DNA from: Moniliella sp. 'wahieum'
Taxonomy: Eukaryota > Basidiomycota > Moniliellomycetes > Moniliellales > Moniliellaceae
DNA length: 64,000 bases
Assembly (NCBI GenBank): GCA_003971905.1
Contig: RSEE01000007.1
Location: 310,001-374,000 of the forward strand
Reading direction: 5' to 3'
Position 1 is the first letter of the stretch, and the number at the start of each line of letters is the position of its first letter. This document shows, one piece after another, positions 46,824 to 60,088 of the stretch. The position numbers were made by a program, and so were the translations under genes. A model generated the notes under the pieces. That model did not search any database. It was not told the DNA's origin and saw only the letters and a list, made by a program, of their open reading frames with translations.

Positions 46824-48329
46824 ATGGACAGAGAGGCCGCTCCAATAGCTGGCCAATCGACAGCCAGGTGTATTAGCTGCCTCCATCTCCCCGACGCTCA
46901 CGTTAGTGGCCATGTCCGCTCACCCACCTACCAATGCGGCTCCACCACAGCCGTCACTGAGCGCCTGGCCGACTCGAGTGCCAAGCGCGCCCGCATATTG
47001 TTCTCTGCGTCCGTGTCGGCGGGGCCTTCGGCCGAAGAAGGTGCCGTGCGAGCCCAGCTGGGCAGCAAAATTGGTTCCGAGTGGGCGTGGGCGCAAACAC
47101 TCCCTCCCGCTCTGTTGGCCCAGCAGGCCGCCGCAGGACGCGGCCCCGAGTCCAACAACAAGAAGCGCAAGGCGTCCTCCTCGGATAATACTTCTGCCCT
47201 TTCGCAGCCCACTTCGGATGCGTTGATCGCACCCTCCGCCCCACCTCCCTCGGACGCACTTGTTGCCTTCCGCAGCGAAGAGAGGTTGGCTAGCAGCAGT
47301 GGCACGCGCTTGTCCACTGCCCTGGTGCGCAAAAAGGAGCTCGAGGCGCGACACGATCAGCCTGCCTTCCACCCCGACTGGAGGCTGATGCGCGTCCTCT
47401 CTGGCCACAACGGCTGGGTACGTGCGGTGGCGGTGGAACCCAACAACCAATGGTTTGCTACGGGCGCAGGTGACCAAATGATCAAAGTGTGTACCTGCCT
47501 CTCCTCCCTCTGAACGACCATACTGACATGCTGAACCAGATTTGGGACTTGGCCTCGGGCGAGCTCAAATTGAGTCTGACAGGCCACAAGGCGACGGTAC
47601 GTGGATTGGCCATCAGCTCGCGGCATCCTTATCTCTTTTCAGCTGGAGAGGACAAGGAGGTGAAGTGCTGGGATTGGAGACGAACAAGGTAATTCGCAAG
47701 TACACGGGCCATCGCAGTGGGATCTACTGTCTTTCTCTCCATCCGACGCTGGACGTCCTTGTAAGTGGTGGCCGAGACAGTGTGGCGCGGGTATGGGACA
47801 TGCGCACCCGTTCCGAATCCATGTACTTCGTGGGCACACCCATGCGGTGACAAGTACCGTGTGTCAAGAGGCGGATCCGCAAGTGATCACTGGTTGGTGG
47901 ACCAGACAGTGCGCCTTTGGGACTTGGCGGCGGGCAAGACGTTCAAGACATTGACGCAACACCACAAGTCGGTTCGAGCCTTGGCATTACACCCTACCAG
48001 TTCTCCTTTGCTTCCGGGTCCGCCATGGGAAGCAACATCAGACATGGCAATGTCCCGAGGGAACTTCCTTAACTCTGTGGCTCATGGCGCCATTGTCAAC
48101 AACTTGCGTGCAATGCCGATGGCGTTTTGTTTGCCGGAGGCGACAATGGGCAGCTCAAGTTTTACGATTATGATACGGGGACTCCCTTTCAAGCGTTGAT
48201 GATGTTCCGCAACCTGGCTCGCTCGATGCCGAGGCTGGTGTCTTTTGTTCCACGTTTGACCAATCAGGCACGCGGCTCATCACCGGCGGGGCAGACAAGA
48301 CCATCAAGGTGTATCGTGAGGTCGCTTAA
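46824..48329 (+). CDS. prp46: Pre-mRNA splicing factor Prp46/PLRG1 (WD40)
   Basis: A core subunit of the Prp19/NTC complex that activates the spliceosome. A Ser/Ala-rich N-terminal part with a KKRK motif precedes a seven-bladed WD40 domain. It opens [20 protein letters not shown] and [16 protein letters not shown], followed by [88 protein letters not shown] and SVRALALHP, and ends [14 protein letters not shown]. This blade order and the WFATGAGD block are diagnostic of Prp46. An intron lies at 47487-47539 (53 bases). The start is ATG 46824, or ATG 46912 in another frame. At least five one-base slips break the blades, for example at 47683. Confidence 0.9.
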
Positions 48330-48690
48330 CTGGTTTTTTCTCCCATTCTGTGTAAGAAACAGTAGAAAGACAGACTGTTGGGCCCGCTGTCCTGCACGTA
48401 GGCCAAGGCGCCCTATCACCCCTTTGTCCCTTTTTTGACCTCCGATGCCTCCACCTGCATGCTGCTGTTGGAAGCCCTGTCTTCGATTGGATCGCTCTAC
48501 ATCTGCAGAAAACCTCCACCCCACTCCCTTGGATTCCTCTGGACTCCCGCAGACTAGCAACAAGTATTGAGGGGAAAGGAGGGAGACGTTGAGTGAGCCA
48601 AAAGATAAAGACATGCAGGAAAACGAGGTGGGAATCTAGAGGGGTTGTCGCTTCCTACTGCGACCAACTGGGATGGCAGGTGAGGGGGGT
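48330..48690. other. Intergenic between convergent Prp46 and beta-tubulin genes
   Basis: 3' regions only; no gene seen. Confidence 0.6.
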
Positions 48691-50104
48691 CTATTCCTCC
48701 TGAGGCTCGGCCTCGTATTCACCTTCCTCCTCCAAGTACTCGTCCTCATCGTCAATGCCAGCCTCAGCGTATGTTGGTACTCAGACACGAGGTCTTGCAG
48801 GTTCGACTCGGCTTCCGTAAACTCGAGCTCATCCATGCCCTCGGAGGTGTACCAGTGGAGGAAGGCCTTGCGGCGGAACATGGCGGAGAACTGCTCGGAC
48901 ACGCGCTTAAACAAGTCTTGAATCGCCGTCGAGTTTCCAATGAATGTGACTGCCATCTTCATTCCGTGAGGAGCAATGTCGCAGTGCGCGGTCTGAACAT
49001 TGTTGGGAATCCACTCGACAAAGTAGGAGGCATTCTTGGCTTGAGTCGCCTGCATCTGGTCCTCCACCTCCTTCATCGAGACAGCACCGCGGAAGTAGGC
49101 AGCGACAGTCAGGTACCGGCCGTGACGCGGATCGGCAGCAGCCATCATGTTCTTGCTCTCAAACATTTGCTGCGTCAGCTCGGGCACGGTGACGGCACGG
49201 TACTGTTGGCTGCCGCGTGCGGTAAGCGGGGCAAAGCCGACCATAAAGAAATGGAGACGAGGGAAGGGGACCATGTTGACAGCGAGCTTGCGCAGGTCCG
49301 AGTTGAGCTGCCCAGGGAAACGGAGACAGGTAGTGATACCCGACATGACAAGAGAAACGAGGTGGTTCAGGTCATCGTATCCGGGCGCCTTGAGCTTGAG
49401 GGTGCGGAAGCAAATGTCGTACAAGGCTTCATTGTCAATGCAGAACGACTCGTCTGCGTTCTCAACGAGCTGATGGATCGAGAGGGTAGCGTTGTATGGC
49501 TCGACAACCGTGTCCGACACCTTGGGCGAAGGAAGGACGGAGAAGGTGGCCATCATACGGTCCGGGAACTCCTCCCGGATTTTGGAGATGAGGAGGGTAC
49601 CCATTCCGGCACCGGTACCACCACCCAGGGAGTGGGTGATCTGGAAGCCCTGCAACATGTCGCACCCTTCCGCCTCTTTGCACCACGTCAAGCACCGAGT
49701 CGACAAGCTCAGCTCCCTCCGTGTAATGGCCCTTGGCCCAGTTGTTGCCTGCACCCGACTGACCAAAGACAAAGTTGTCCGGGCGGAACAGGCCGCCCAT
49801 CGAGCCGGACCGGATGGAGTCCATGGTGCCAGGTTCGAGGTCGACGAGCACGGCACGGGGGACAAAGCGAGAATTGCTTGCCTCGTTGCTGGAGAGATGG
49901 GAAGCGGTGAGCAGGGGACGCCGAGGGAAGCGGAGGGGCGGGGGGGGGCGTACTAGTAAACATCGATGCGCTCCAGCTGAAGGTCCGAGTTGCCGACGTA
50001 GGCACCGGTACCATCGATGCCGTGCTCATCCGAGAGGACCTCCAGAACTTGGTGCCAATCTGGTTGCCGCACTGGCCGGTCTGCAGGTGAACGATCTCGC
50101 GCAT
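48691..50104 (-). CDS. tub2: Beta-tubulin
   Basis: Subunit of microtubules. Two exons: 50104-49954 ([20 protein letters not shown] to RIDVYY) and 49888-48691, separated by a 65-base intron. Correcting for lost bases gives about 450 residues. The GTP-binding loop reads [12 protein letters not shown]. The start MREI is the tetrapeptide used for tubulin mRNA autoregulation in animals. The acidic tail is [15 protein letters not shown]. Residues tied to benzimidazole resistance are the wild-type ones: His6, Tyr50, Phe167 (MATFSV), Glu198 and Phe200 (DESFC). Three frame slips are present: in the first exon (one G lost from GGG after KFW), near 49680 (before KEAEGCDM), and near 48770 in the tail. 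Confidence 0.97.
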
Positions 50105-51532
50105 GGTGGGGGTGGGCGGTGGAGGACACGGGACGGCGTTGCGGAGGAGGCGAAGGGGGCGCAGGCCGAGGGCGCCAAGACGGGGCAGGGGTGCCTTATT
50201 AATTGCGCGCCCAGCTCCACGCGGGCGGCTGGACAGCTGGCTGGCGCTGGGCGCTGCGCGGGACCGCCACACTGCGCCCGCGCTCCCGCTGCCCGGCGAG
50301 CGCCCTCCCACGGCGCCAGTCACCCCCGCCCCCCACCAGCGTGCGCTTTCCCCGGCAGAAGGGCAGCCGTGTTGGACTGGACGCAGGCGCATCCGCACGG
50401 GGGCAGCCTCCCATCCGCACCCATGTACCAGCAACCCAGAACCCAACTGCCTCCAGCTTCACGCTTCCAGCTTCACGCTTCCAGCTTCAAGCTTCAAGTC
50501 CCTCTGGGTTTGAAATGAGCTCGATAGGTTTGAGTACTCCGTTCGCCTCGTCGGCATGTCGCGCTTCAAGCATTAAGCACCAGTCCATCCGCTCGGACGC
50601 CCATCTTCAGCCTCGCACATCTCGCATCTTCCCATTTGCACCAATGGTTTGCACCGGATTCGGCGGAAGCGGAATGTTGGTTCGCCGCGCGGAAAATGCC
50701 CTGTGGAGGTATTCCGCTGCTGATTTTTTCACCTCTGCAGCTTTGCACCGATTTTCCGAGCGGGGCGGATGCATATAAATAGTTCCAGCGACAGCCGTTG
50801 GCTTTTCCCCCCCAAGGGGCCGATAGGGGTTGGGCTGCACCTGGTTATTGGTGTTGGCCTGGCCTCGTTTCTGTCTGATTGGGAGGTGTGAACTCAGGTA
50901 GCCGCTCTTCGGAGCGGTGAGCGAACGTGTACACCTTGTTTTACGGCACACCCGGGCGGCGGCCTCCAGATTGATCCCCCCCACCTCGACGTGCGACCCC
51001 GGCGTCATGGTCACGCGATTTGTTGATCGCGGTGTCTGCTGGTCACTGCTTTTTCTCTTCGGAGAGACTGCGGTATCGCGAGCTCCGCTGATCCAGGTCG
51101 TGGGACGTGCGACCGAGGTGGGAGCTTGGGAACCCTCTAATTTCAGAGCAGTTGGGCGATGCGGCTCTGCCGCCGTTGCTTGAAGGCATAACCTAGAGGG
51201 GAACATTGTAACAAATGGATTAATTCCTTCTCACTCTCATCTACTATGCTTGACTCTTTTAGACGACTGGTGCCTTCCTGATGTGCCTCGCTGGGGTCTG
51301 CCAGCTGCACCCGTCGCCGCTGCACGCTGAACCCTTATGTCTACAGGGAGTGGTACGTCGAGCGTAGTTCTGCTATGGACAGCGGCAATGAGACTGTGAG
51401 GGCGAGGGTGGCCAACGCAACGCAAGGGAAGCCTGTATAATTCATTGGGGTAGTGCTGACTTGGCAAGGAGGATAAGGCAGGTTAGCAGAAGGGCAGAGG
51501 AAAGATCTGATGCGGCTTGGCCGAATGGCGCT
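50105..51532. other. Upstream region of beta-tubulin and 3' flank of Rab11
   Basis: GC-rich to about 50430, then an AGCTTC repeat tract and an AT-richer stretch. A 200-residue minus frame (50607-51206) has no domain. Confidence 0.5.
50452..50500. repeat. AGCTTCACGCTTCC tandem repeat
   Basis: Two to three copies of a 14-base unit, CAGCTTCACGCTTC, followed by AAGCTTCAAG. It resembles the heptamer array at 4212-4262 and lies about 350 bases upstream of the beta-tubulin start. Confidence 0.7.
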
Positions 51533-52395
<863 letters not shown>

Positions 52396-53547
52396 GGTGG
52401 GTGGGGAGCGGGCAGCGGGTGTGAGATGGTCTGCTGGTGGTTGGATGCTATCAGCCTCGTCTGACCCCGTCGCCGCGTGGCTGGAACGCAGCAGGCGGGG
52501 GCTGGCTAGGTGCTCCACAAGCTGAGGTAACAACCCTGACATCCACGTGGAAGGGTATAGGATGTGGCATGTCGCCAGTGTAGCCGGCTCAGGTGACCGG
52601 TGACCGGTGACCAGCCGGTGACCATCTAACCTCCTGTGGGGAGCCACGGTGTGTGGCGCAGGTACCAATTACTTCAAATACATCCCTGGAACCAAAGAGA
52701 AATTGCCAGTGCCATCCCGTCGCTGACCTCGCCCGGGAGCAGGCAATTTCTCCAGGGGCACCAACTAGTGTAACATGGTCGGTGCCGGCAGACCACCCGG
52801 AAAGAGATGAATGTGGTCACGACGTAGGAGCAAGAAGCAAGTATGGCTCCAAGCTTAATAGGATTCCAACATACGCAAAACTACCGCTCTGCGCCGCCGG
52901 AGAGGCCACTAACAATAATACTGCCGGTCTCGTGCATGACACAAAACCCAAATATTGGTGGTGGGAATAACGAGAACTGCAAGGTCGCGCTCCAAGAGGC
53001 CATCACAAAATCATATAGAGTTTGAGAAGCGGGTAAACGCCCAGATGAAAGACGATGTCAGCGAGATGAACTCACGAACACCCGTCGTCATGATCATGAA
53101 GGGGAGGCAATACCTGGTATAAAGAACTTGATCATGACAGTCATTCCCTCCCTCCCGCTACCTTCATCATCACGATTTCGTGGTGTGCTCGCAATCCTGG
53201 CAACGGGGGACGATAGGAGTGCCTGGCAGCCGACACATACATCTTGCCTCCTCGCTTGCCCTCTCCTATATTATGGACGCTACCCTAATCGTTCTCACCT
53301 GTCTACTCCGCACGTAGGCAATGCGGAGTCAGATGACATCAAGAAGAAAAGGTCCGTTATGATGTTGATCGCCTTTTTTGGAAATGGGAATGTGAATAGC
53401 ACTTGCGTATGAATCCGAGTAAACTTGCCATCCACCGTCATGGGATGCTGAATGCAGAGTTTCACTACCCGCGTGTCTACCATACGCTGGCAAATGACCC
53501 ATGCTCAGATCCTCGAACAGTGATGCGTAGATATGAACGTGGCAGCG
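52396..53547. other. Intergenic, AT-richer, no gene
   Basis: From about 52640 to 53540 the composition is more AT-rich than the surroundings and no frame looks coding. A GGTGACC repeat tract sits at 52590-52624. Confidence 0.5.
52590..52624. repeat. GGTGACC/GGTCACC palindromic repeat
   Basis: AGGTGACCGGTGACCGGTGACC then AGCCGGTGACC: four GGTGACC units within 35 bases, about 200 bases upstream of the Rab11 start. GGTGACC together with the adjoining CGG makes overlapping near-palindromes. Confidence 0.7.
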
Positions 53548-55991
53548 TTAAATGTGCATCGGAAGTCCGCACAAGAAGCACGTATCGTTCGAGACCGGGT
53601 TGAGGACGGTACAAGTAGGGCAAGCCACCTCACTGGGTTGGTGGTGGAGGCGCAGATGGTGCTGCTTCGTCCATTTGAATATCATCGTTCCCCTCCACAT
53701 CCACATGGGATCGAGAATGGGGTTCCCATGATGCGTGGCTTTGAGAGTCTTCAAAACCGCCTCGTCGTCACTGTCGCTCACTGCACCAAAGCCACATCCT
53801 CGTTCCCCCCATATAGGAACGCATCGTCCTCTGGCACAGCCCGCGTGCGGGACGAAGACGCGATTGGAGGAGGATGGAACGAGCTGGCTTCATCTTTAAC
53901 TTCAAAGGGCGACGCACGACTACCGGTTGGTAGGTTGGAAGTGGAGGGCGTGGCGATGTGACTCGCTTCAGTGCTAGCAATGATCGCCGCAATTTCCTCT
54001 GGAGTCAGCTCGTCATCATCCACCAATCCGCCGCCGGAAGTGGTAGGGGCATGTTCCCTAGCCAACGTAACCAACGTCTTCCACCCCGGCGTGGCCAAGA
54101 GTTTGTTCAAAGCCGCATGACTGTCGTGCGACACAGCGACCTGAACCATATCAGCGAACTCTTCTCGTGAGAGAAGACCCGTTGAGGGAACAAATGCCAA
54201 CAGATGCCAGTCGCTGAGGAAGGCAACCAGCTTGCGCCGCAGCCCATTGTCCGGTTCGATCGAAGAGGATGCGTCAGGCGATGACGGCTCTAGTTCCGCA
54301 TTTCCGAGCACCTTGTGGATTCGGTTGAAAAGGACCTCGACTGATTGGTCTTCCAGTCCGGGCCGGTTCTCGATAGGGAAATCGGTGCTCTCGAAGAGCG
54401 GGTTAGGGGTAATGGGGAACCCATTGGTAACGTTGACCAATAGGTACTCGACGGGGAAAGTGGGCTTGGCCGACTCTTTGACGTCCAGTCCGTACTTGTT
54501 TTTGTAACGGAAAAAAACTTCGGGGATGTAGGGCTTGACCGGTGCCACCGTCTTCCCCCAGGAGCGTCATCAGGGGGCGCGCACTCTTGGCAGCGCTCTC
54601 ATTGGACGCAATGCGCATCGTGTTAGGCTGTACGGTTGGCTGAACCATATTGGCCCGAGCAATAGCCTCGGCCTGGAGGGATACCTGGTAGGCCTCGACC
54701 CCAATCTCCCCCTGCCTGGCCCGAAATTACGCAGGTGACAAAGCGACTTCCAAAACGTGTGCCCTCAGCAAACTTGGTGTAGTAGTGGAACATGTTTTGC
54801 ATATGAGCTGCAAAGAGAACCTCGTTGCCCGACAGAAAAAAGCTCTTGGCATGCCGCTTCGTTAATACCTTCCCCGTTGGGACCGGGTTAGGGTCTTCCG
54901 ACCCATCCTCCCTCTTCCCTCTCTCGGCAGTTAAATCAGTGTAGATCATACCCACCACTTCCAGGCCACATTCAGCTGCCAATTTCGTCACCTCGTCCTT
55001 CCCGGTCCAAGGCCAGCCAAGCGTAAAGCCATCCAATTCGCCCTCTTGAGGGGGCTCGTGGATGGCCTCGACTTTGGCCTTGATCCCCATGGGAACGACC
55101 GGGTATGGCTCGTATTTGCCCAACAAAAACCCAAATCGCTGCGAGGCAGTAGAGCGCCAGAAGCGAAGCAAGTTCTCAATCAGCGAAGGATGAGAGAATT
55201 CAACGTGATCAACCATGCGAAAAGGCTGACGCTGTAGCGTAATCGCAGAAGGCTGGCACTGGTGCAAATACCTGCCGGCCAATCGGGGTGCTGTCCCGAT
55301 GGACAAGGGACTTTGACCCGGTAATCTTCCTCCTCCAAAGGGGCGATCCAGGAGGAACCTTGCGCCTTGTTGGCCGCCGCATCTTTCTGTTTGAGCAGGG
55401 CGTGGAATGAAATGTGCTTGATGTTGTGTTCTTGTTGGTACTTAGCGTCGTACGGCTCAAGCGGCATGCAATAATCGCACATGCCCTGAGGGCCATGGCG
55501 ACAAAAGTTAGGGTCTCGCTTGCGTACGATCTTTCCATCTTGTGCGTCCCAATACTGATCCACAGGTGCCTCGGCGGGTTGAACTGCGGAAGGCAAAGTT
55601 GCACTAGAGGAAAGAGGGCCGGAGGAAGAGGGAGCGGCAGGAGCAGATTCAGACTGGGGTACCGGTGCACCGGCTTCTTGGTAGCTTGCATAGAGCATAT
55701 GGCCATGGCTGTGCCGAAGACATGTTAACATGTGGGAAGCTAGCAGCAGGGAGAGACGATATGATGTAGAAAAAATTGTACTCACGATAATCCCAGGTCA
55801 GCGATACTGGTTCCGGCCAAATCCTGGAGCTTCATCTCAGGTGCCCCGCGAGGCTGGTTGGAGAGAGTGAGAGTGGCGACGTCAATCTTGGGCAGCTGTT
55901 TGACCAGCTCAGAGCCCAACTTGGACGCGTCGTCGGAAGCATCGACAGTGACGCGAAACTGTCCATCCTTGGAGCGGATTCGGATGATCAT
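53548..55991 (-). CDS. npl4: Npl4, Cdc48 cofactor
   Basis: With Ufd1, Npl4 brings ubiquitinated substrates to the Cdc48/p97 unfoldase. It starts at ATG 55991-55989 (MIIRIRSKDGQFRVTVDA), a UBX-like domain that binds Cdc48. An intron (about 55784-55702) follows after DLGLS. Next is the Npl4 zinc-binding region with RKRDPNFCRHGPQGMCDYC (near 55510) and NIKHISFHALL. The MPN-like domain follows: VDHVEFSHPSLIENLLRFW, RFGFLLGKYEPYPVVPMGIK and KSFFLSGNEVLFAAHMQNMF. The C-terminal part has YIPEVFFRYKNKYGLDVK and FPIENRP, and the protein ends with an NZF-type zinc finger, CPTCTVLN and CFLCGLPMHI, which in animals binds ubiquitin. Four or so one-base slips occur (for example near 55262 and 54700). Confidence 0.93.
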
Positions 55992-56695
55992 GACGCTCCC
56001 TGGCTGGACCACTGGTAGCGTTTGGCGGTGGAGGTGGCGGTGGTGGTGGCAACGGCGGTGTCCTGCGCCTGTCTTGCTATGCGGGGCCCAGAGCACACCC
56101 GCTGTGCCGCTCGTGCGGCTGGCTTGTCGCCGGACAAGGCGGAATTCCTGCTGAACCCGCGATGCACGTGACTTCCCCTGATTTGGTCTTGCGCAGTACT
56201 AGCATTGGAGTGCTGCTCGTCCCCCGCATGGTTACATGGTTACATGGCTACATGGGTACAACAGCGCATTCTGTCCCCCCCCCCGCCGCCCACATAATAG
56301 ACCAGCGAGAAGGACGTCAGTATTTAAGGCGGTAGAAGTAGAGGGAGGTCATAGGAGAATCAAACGAGTCTTAGCCAGGGACAAGGAGACAGAAGCGGAT
56401 CCGCAAAAGGGATCGGGGAACAGAGTTTAGGATGGGATGTCGGTCACAGTTGCACACGGCTCTGGTTGATGATATTGAATGGCTTAATGAACCAGAATGA
56501 TATAACACGCCTGTGCGGGATTGATGGAGTAGCGATGAAATAACGAGACGAGGTGTTCGTTCCTTGAACCAAAAGAAGAAAGTCCGGGTGCAGGGTGGTG
56601 AAGTAAAGCCACAGCCTTCCGTTCAACAACACCTGGGAATCTTGGAAGATGTGTTCTCCAAGTATAAGGGAGGGAAAGGCCCCGTGGATTCTCAA
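55992..56695. other. Intergenic between Npl4 and Atg8
   Basis: Upstream region of Npl4 (with a GGTGG-rich leader at 56020-56055) and 3' flank of Atg8. A triple GTTACATGGCTACATG-like repeat lies at 56230-56258. No gene recognised. Confidence 0.5.
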
Positions 56696-57252
<557 letters not shown>

Positions 57253-57717
57253 GGATGTGGGGTGTAGGTGCTCGGAGAGTGGGGTGGATTGCAGGTGGTG
57301 GTGGTGGCGATGAGGCGGGACGGAGGGAGTGGGCGGGGGAAATATTAAATGGACGTGCGTGGACATGGCAGGCTATCTAATCGGGCCCCAGGCGCCACAA
57401 GGCGCCACCGCCTCCTGCTTACGCCAGCAAAGGTGGCTTGCTTGAAATTTCATACCCACAGTGGTGGCACCCCCCAACTCCGCCGTGTGCGGGATAGACC
57501 TCGCGCCGCTCGGCCACAGCGCCGGTGGTTCGGTAGCCCATATAGGCCGTTCCCACTGGTGGCGACGATAGTAACGATAACGATCGCCTCTTTGTCATTC
57601 GCTACGCGGCATCCCATTCCACAGAGGTCTCTTCTCCACTGCTTCCACACCCAAACCTTCTTCTCTTCTTTCATTATTGTTTAGCCCGTCCCCACACCCC
57701 CTTCCCGGTGTCTTCGG

Positions 57718-57933
57718 ATGCGCTCCACATTTGCAGTAGCTGCTCCCGCCACCCGACTTCTGAGAGTGTCCCTGTACCACTTACGGTGGCGTCAGGACGC
57801 TGCGGGGGCCGACTGGTTCGGCTACAAGGAGGGCCACAGCAAACACTGCACACAAGCGCCCGCAAGCGCTCGCAAGCGCTCGCACAGAGGTGGCGGTGTG
57901 ACTGACAGTCTTACCTCCTTAGTTGGGGCGTAG
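57718..57933 (+). CDS. Weak candidate: small protein with presequence-like start
   Basis: A 71-residue frame beginning MRSTFAVAAPATRLLRVSLY, which is Arg/Ala/Ser-rich without acids, like a mitochondrial targeting peptide. The rest (GADWFGYKEGHSKHC) is not recognised, and part of the frame may be intron. The call rests only on the presequence-like start. Confidence 0.22.
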   Translation: MRSTFAVAAPATRLLRVSLYHLRWRQDAAGADWFGYKEGHSKHCTQAPASARKRSHRGGGVTDSLTSLVGA

Positions 57934-58372
57934 GCATTTGGTATACTTCCGCGCTTTTACCCCCCACACCGCCGCGATGAGGGAGGGCCATGCAATCGTT
58001 CATCACGGAGGAAAAAAAAGTGGCGGAGATGAGGCGGTGGAGCGGCACCGATATGATGACCGTCTGGCGACAAGCCATGGGAACAGGTGCTTGAAGCGAG
58101 GCAAACACGATGCCTGGAGAGTGTGCCAATCGGTAAGGCGTCTCCACGACGACCTAATCCCATGCGTTCCATGCCTCCTGTTGCCAACCATGTCACTCTG
58201 CCATAAATACACCTAGCAAGCTGTAGGGCTTGAATCAGTTGTACAGACCACGTGATCCGTTCCGCTTATCCGCCCCACCCTAACCCTTTTTTTCCTTCCG
58301 CCTCGTGCGCAACCAGCAGCCCACCCGCTCGTCCATCGTCCGCATCACAGGGATATCGATCCCCCGAAGCTC

Positions 58373-59005
58373 ATGAGCTCGCCGGTCGAGCGCTTGGCGG
58401 CGCTGCTTGCGGTCCCGCATGCCGAGGAGACACGCAGCGCATGGACGGAGGGGAAGCTCCCGCATCGGCGGGCGTACCGCAGCTGGCGGTGGCGGTACCG
58501 TTGAGCGTTGTGGCGCGTGGTTTGGACCGCGGCAAGACGACACGCTTGCCGCTCTCGATCGCGGTACGTCGATGACGAGACAGAAGCCGTGGCCCGAGAT
58601 GAGGGTAGGCGTGGCGGACAGGTCTGCCATTTGGGGTTGTCACCACCATCTGACCCACGTTTTGATCCTTTCTTTCCCACATTACTGCTGGCGCACCACC
58701 CATCCCATAGGTCAAGGTGCTGAAAGCGTCTTGGCACGCCGACGGGTCTTGGCCGCTCGTCGCCTGCGACGAGGCTGCGCCTGGGCTCCCTCCTCACCTT
58801 GGCCAGCCTCCGAGCTGCTGCGACCCCCACCCGAGATGACTGGACAAGGCCAAGGGTGCCTTTCAGACGACCCGACCCCGGCCCACCCGCGCGCCCAGAC
58901 CCTGACCCCGAAGACGTTGCTTGCCTCTACGCTCGCCTGGCCCTGCAGCAGCCGAGTCGGCGGCGGAGACCGAGCACGAGCAGGCGAGAGCATGCAGGGC
59001 TCTGA
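58373..59005 (+). CDS. Weak candidate: hypothetical protein
   Basis: ATG 58373 opens MSSPVERLAALLAVPHAEET, which looks like an amphipathic helix, then switches frames. A GTACGT donor at 58565 and an ATAG acceptor at 58710 could bound an intron. Overlapping frames on both strands are open because of high GC, so neither the strand nor the exon structure is settled. Confidence 0.22.
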
Positions 59006-59409
59006 ACGCTGAGCCTCAGCTCTAAGGCTCAAAGCTGGGTTGCGCGCACCACGAGGTGACGGTGACGTGGCTGTGTGATCTTGGGACAGGCCCACTCTCG
59101 CCCACCCTGGGATCGCAACAGGGCCGTCCAACCATGAATCCTGAACGTGAACGTGCATGGAACGTTGAACGTGTTGAACGTGGGCCGTTGAACTTATGAA
59201 GCAGCCCGCGGTCCCACCCACTCGGGAGCCTGGGCCGAGCCAACCTAGCGGTTTAGCCAGCTTGAAGCTTGGCGCCTGCCCCGTTGAACGTTGGCATGCA
59301 ATTGACATGCAGTTGCCACTCCAGTTTGACAGGTGGGGGTGGAGGGTTACTACGGTGGCACGAGCCTCGGTACTATCAGGTCATTTGTCGTGTCGATCCA
59401 GCACCTTGG

Positions 59410-59468
59410 TCACGCTCGTCACGCTCGTCACACTCGTTACACTCGTTACACATCGTCACGCTCGTCAC
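59410..59468. repeat. 9-base tandem repeat (TCACGCTCG)n
   Basis: Six to seven degenerate copies of TCACGCTCG/TTACACTCG in a row, in non-coding DNA. Confidence 0.75.
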
Positions 59469-60088
59469 CAGCACTTGCAGGCACTTCCACAAGCCCATGA
59501 GCATGACGTTCATAAACGTTCAAAGCTCGCGCTCGACGCCGAGAGGCGATGCTCCTGCGCACACTCCGCCGCGCAGCCCTCCGACGCCTTCGGCCCAGCA
59601 TGCATGCCTTGCTGCGTATCCAGTGCCTCCGCACCCCTCAGCATCCGGTTGGTGGGCGCCGCGGGCGCTGGGCATGTGAGAGACGAGCGCATCGAGGCGT
59701 TTCTGACAGCTGGCTGGCTGGCCCAAACTGCCGCCCGTTGCCCTTGGTGCGCGGCCGATGTGATGGAGTGGGCTACGTGGTGGGCGTGCCTGTGGGTGCG
59801 CGCACCCACCACACGTGCTGCCTTCGCCGTCACACACGTCCCCGCCTTAGCCACCCGTCTTTTTCCGCTCGCCGCCCAACGCAGACCTCCGCAGCTCCAT
59901 CCCCCGCCCCACCGAGCGTCACCCAGTGTCTTCCCCTTCCGGCCCATCCCGCCGCTTTCAACCAGGCGCTGACACGCCTCCCTCTCCCTCTCCATCTCTT
60001 CGATCCTCATTTTCATCTCCATCTCGTCTCCCTCTCCATCTCTTCGATCTCCATTCTCATCTCCATCTCCATCTCCATCTCCCTACTC

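Larger units (their letters stand above)
57253..60088. other. Long region with only weak gene candidates
   Basis: Purine-rich leader of Atg8 up to 57345, then mixed sequence. Small candidates are listed separately at 57718 and 58373. Between 59000 and 59300 the motif GAACGTT and its variants recur. From 59985 to 60085 a pyrimidine-rich TCTCCATCTC repeat forms the leader of the next gene. Confidence 0.45.

Noticed and set aside
50607-51206. 199-residue minus-strand frame between beta-tubulin and Rab11
   Set aside because: Peptide lacks domain, hydrophobic core or repeat logic; no conserved motif or splice support.
59549-60088. Upstream part of the long plus-strand frame before MPSNKPN
   Set aside because: Composition is that of a pyrimidine-rich leader with TCTCCATCTC repeats, and the Cys/Arg/His-rich peptide looks random. 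The gene more likely starts at 60089.
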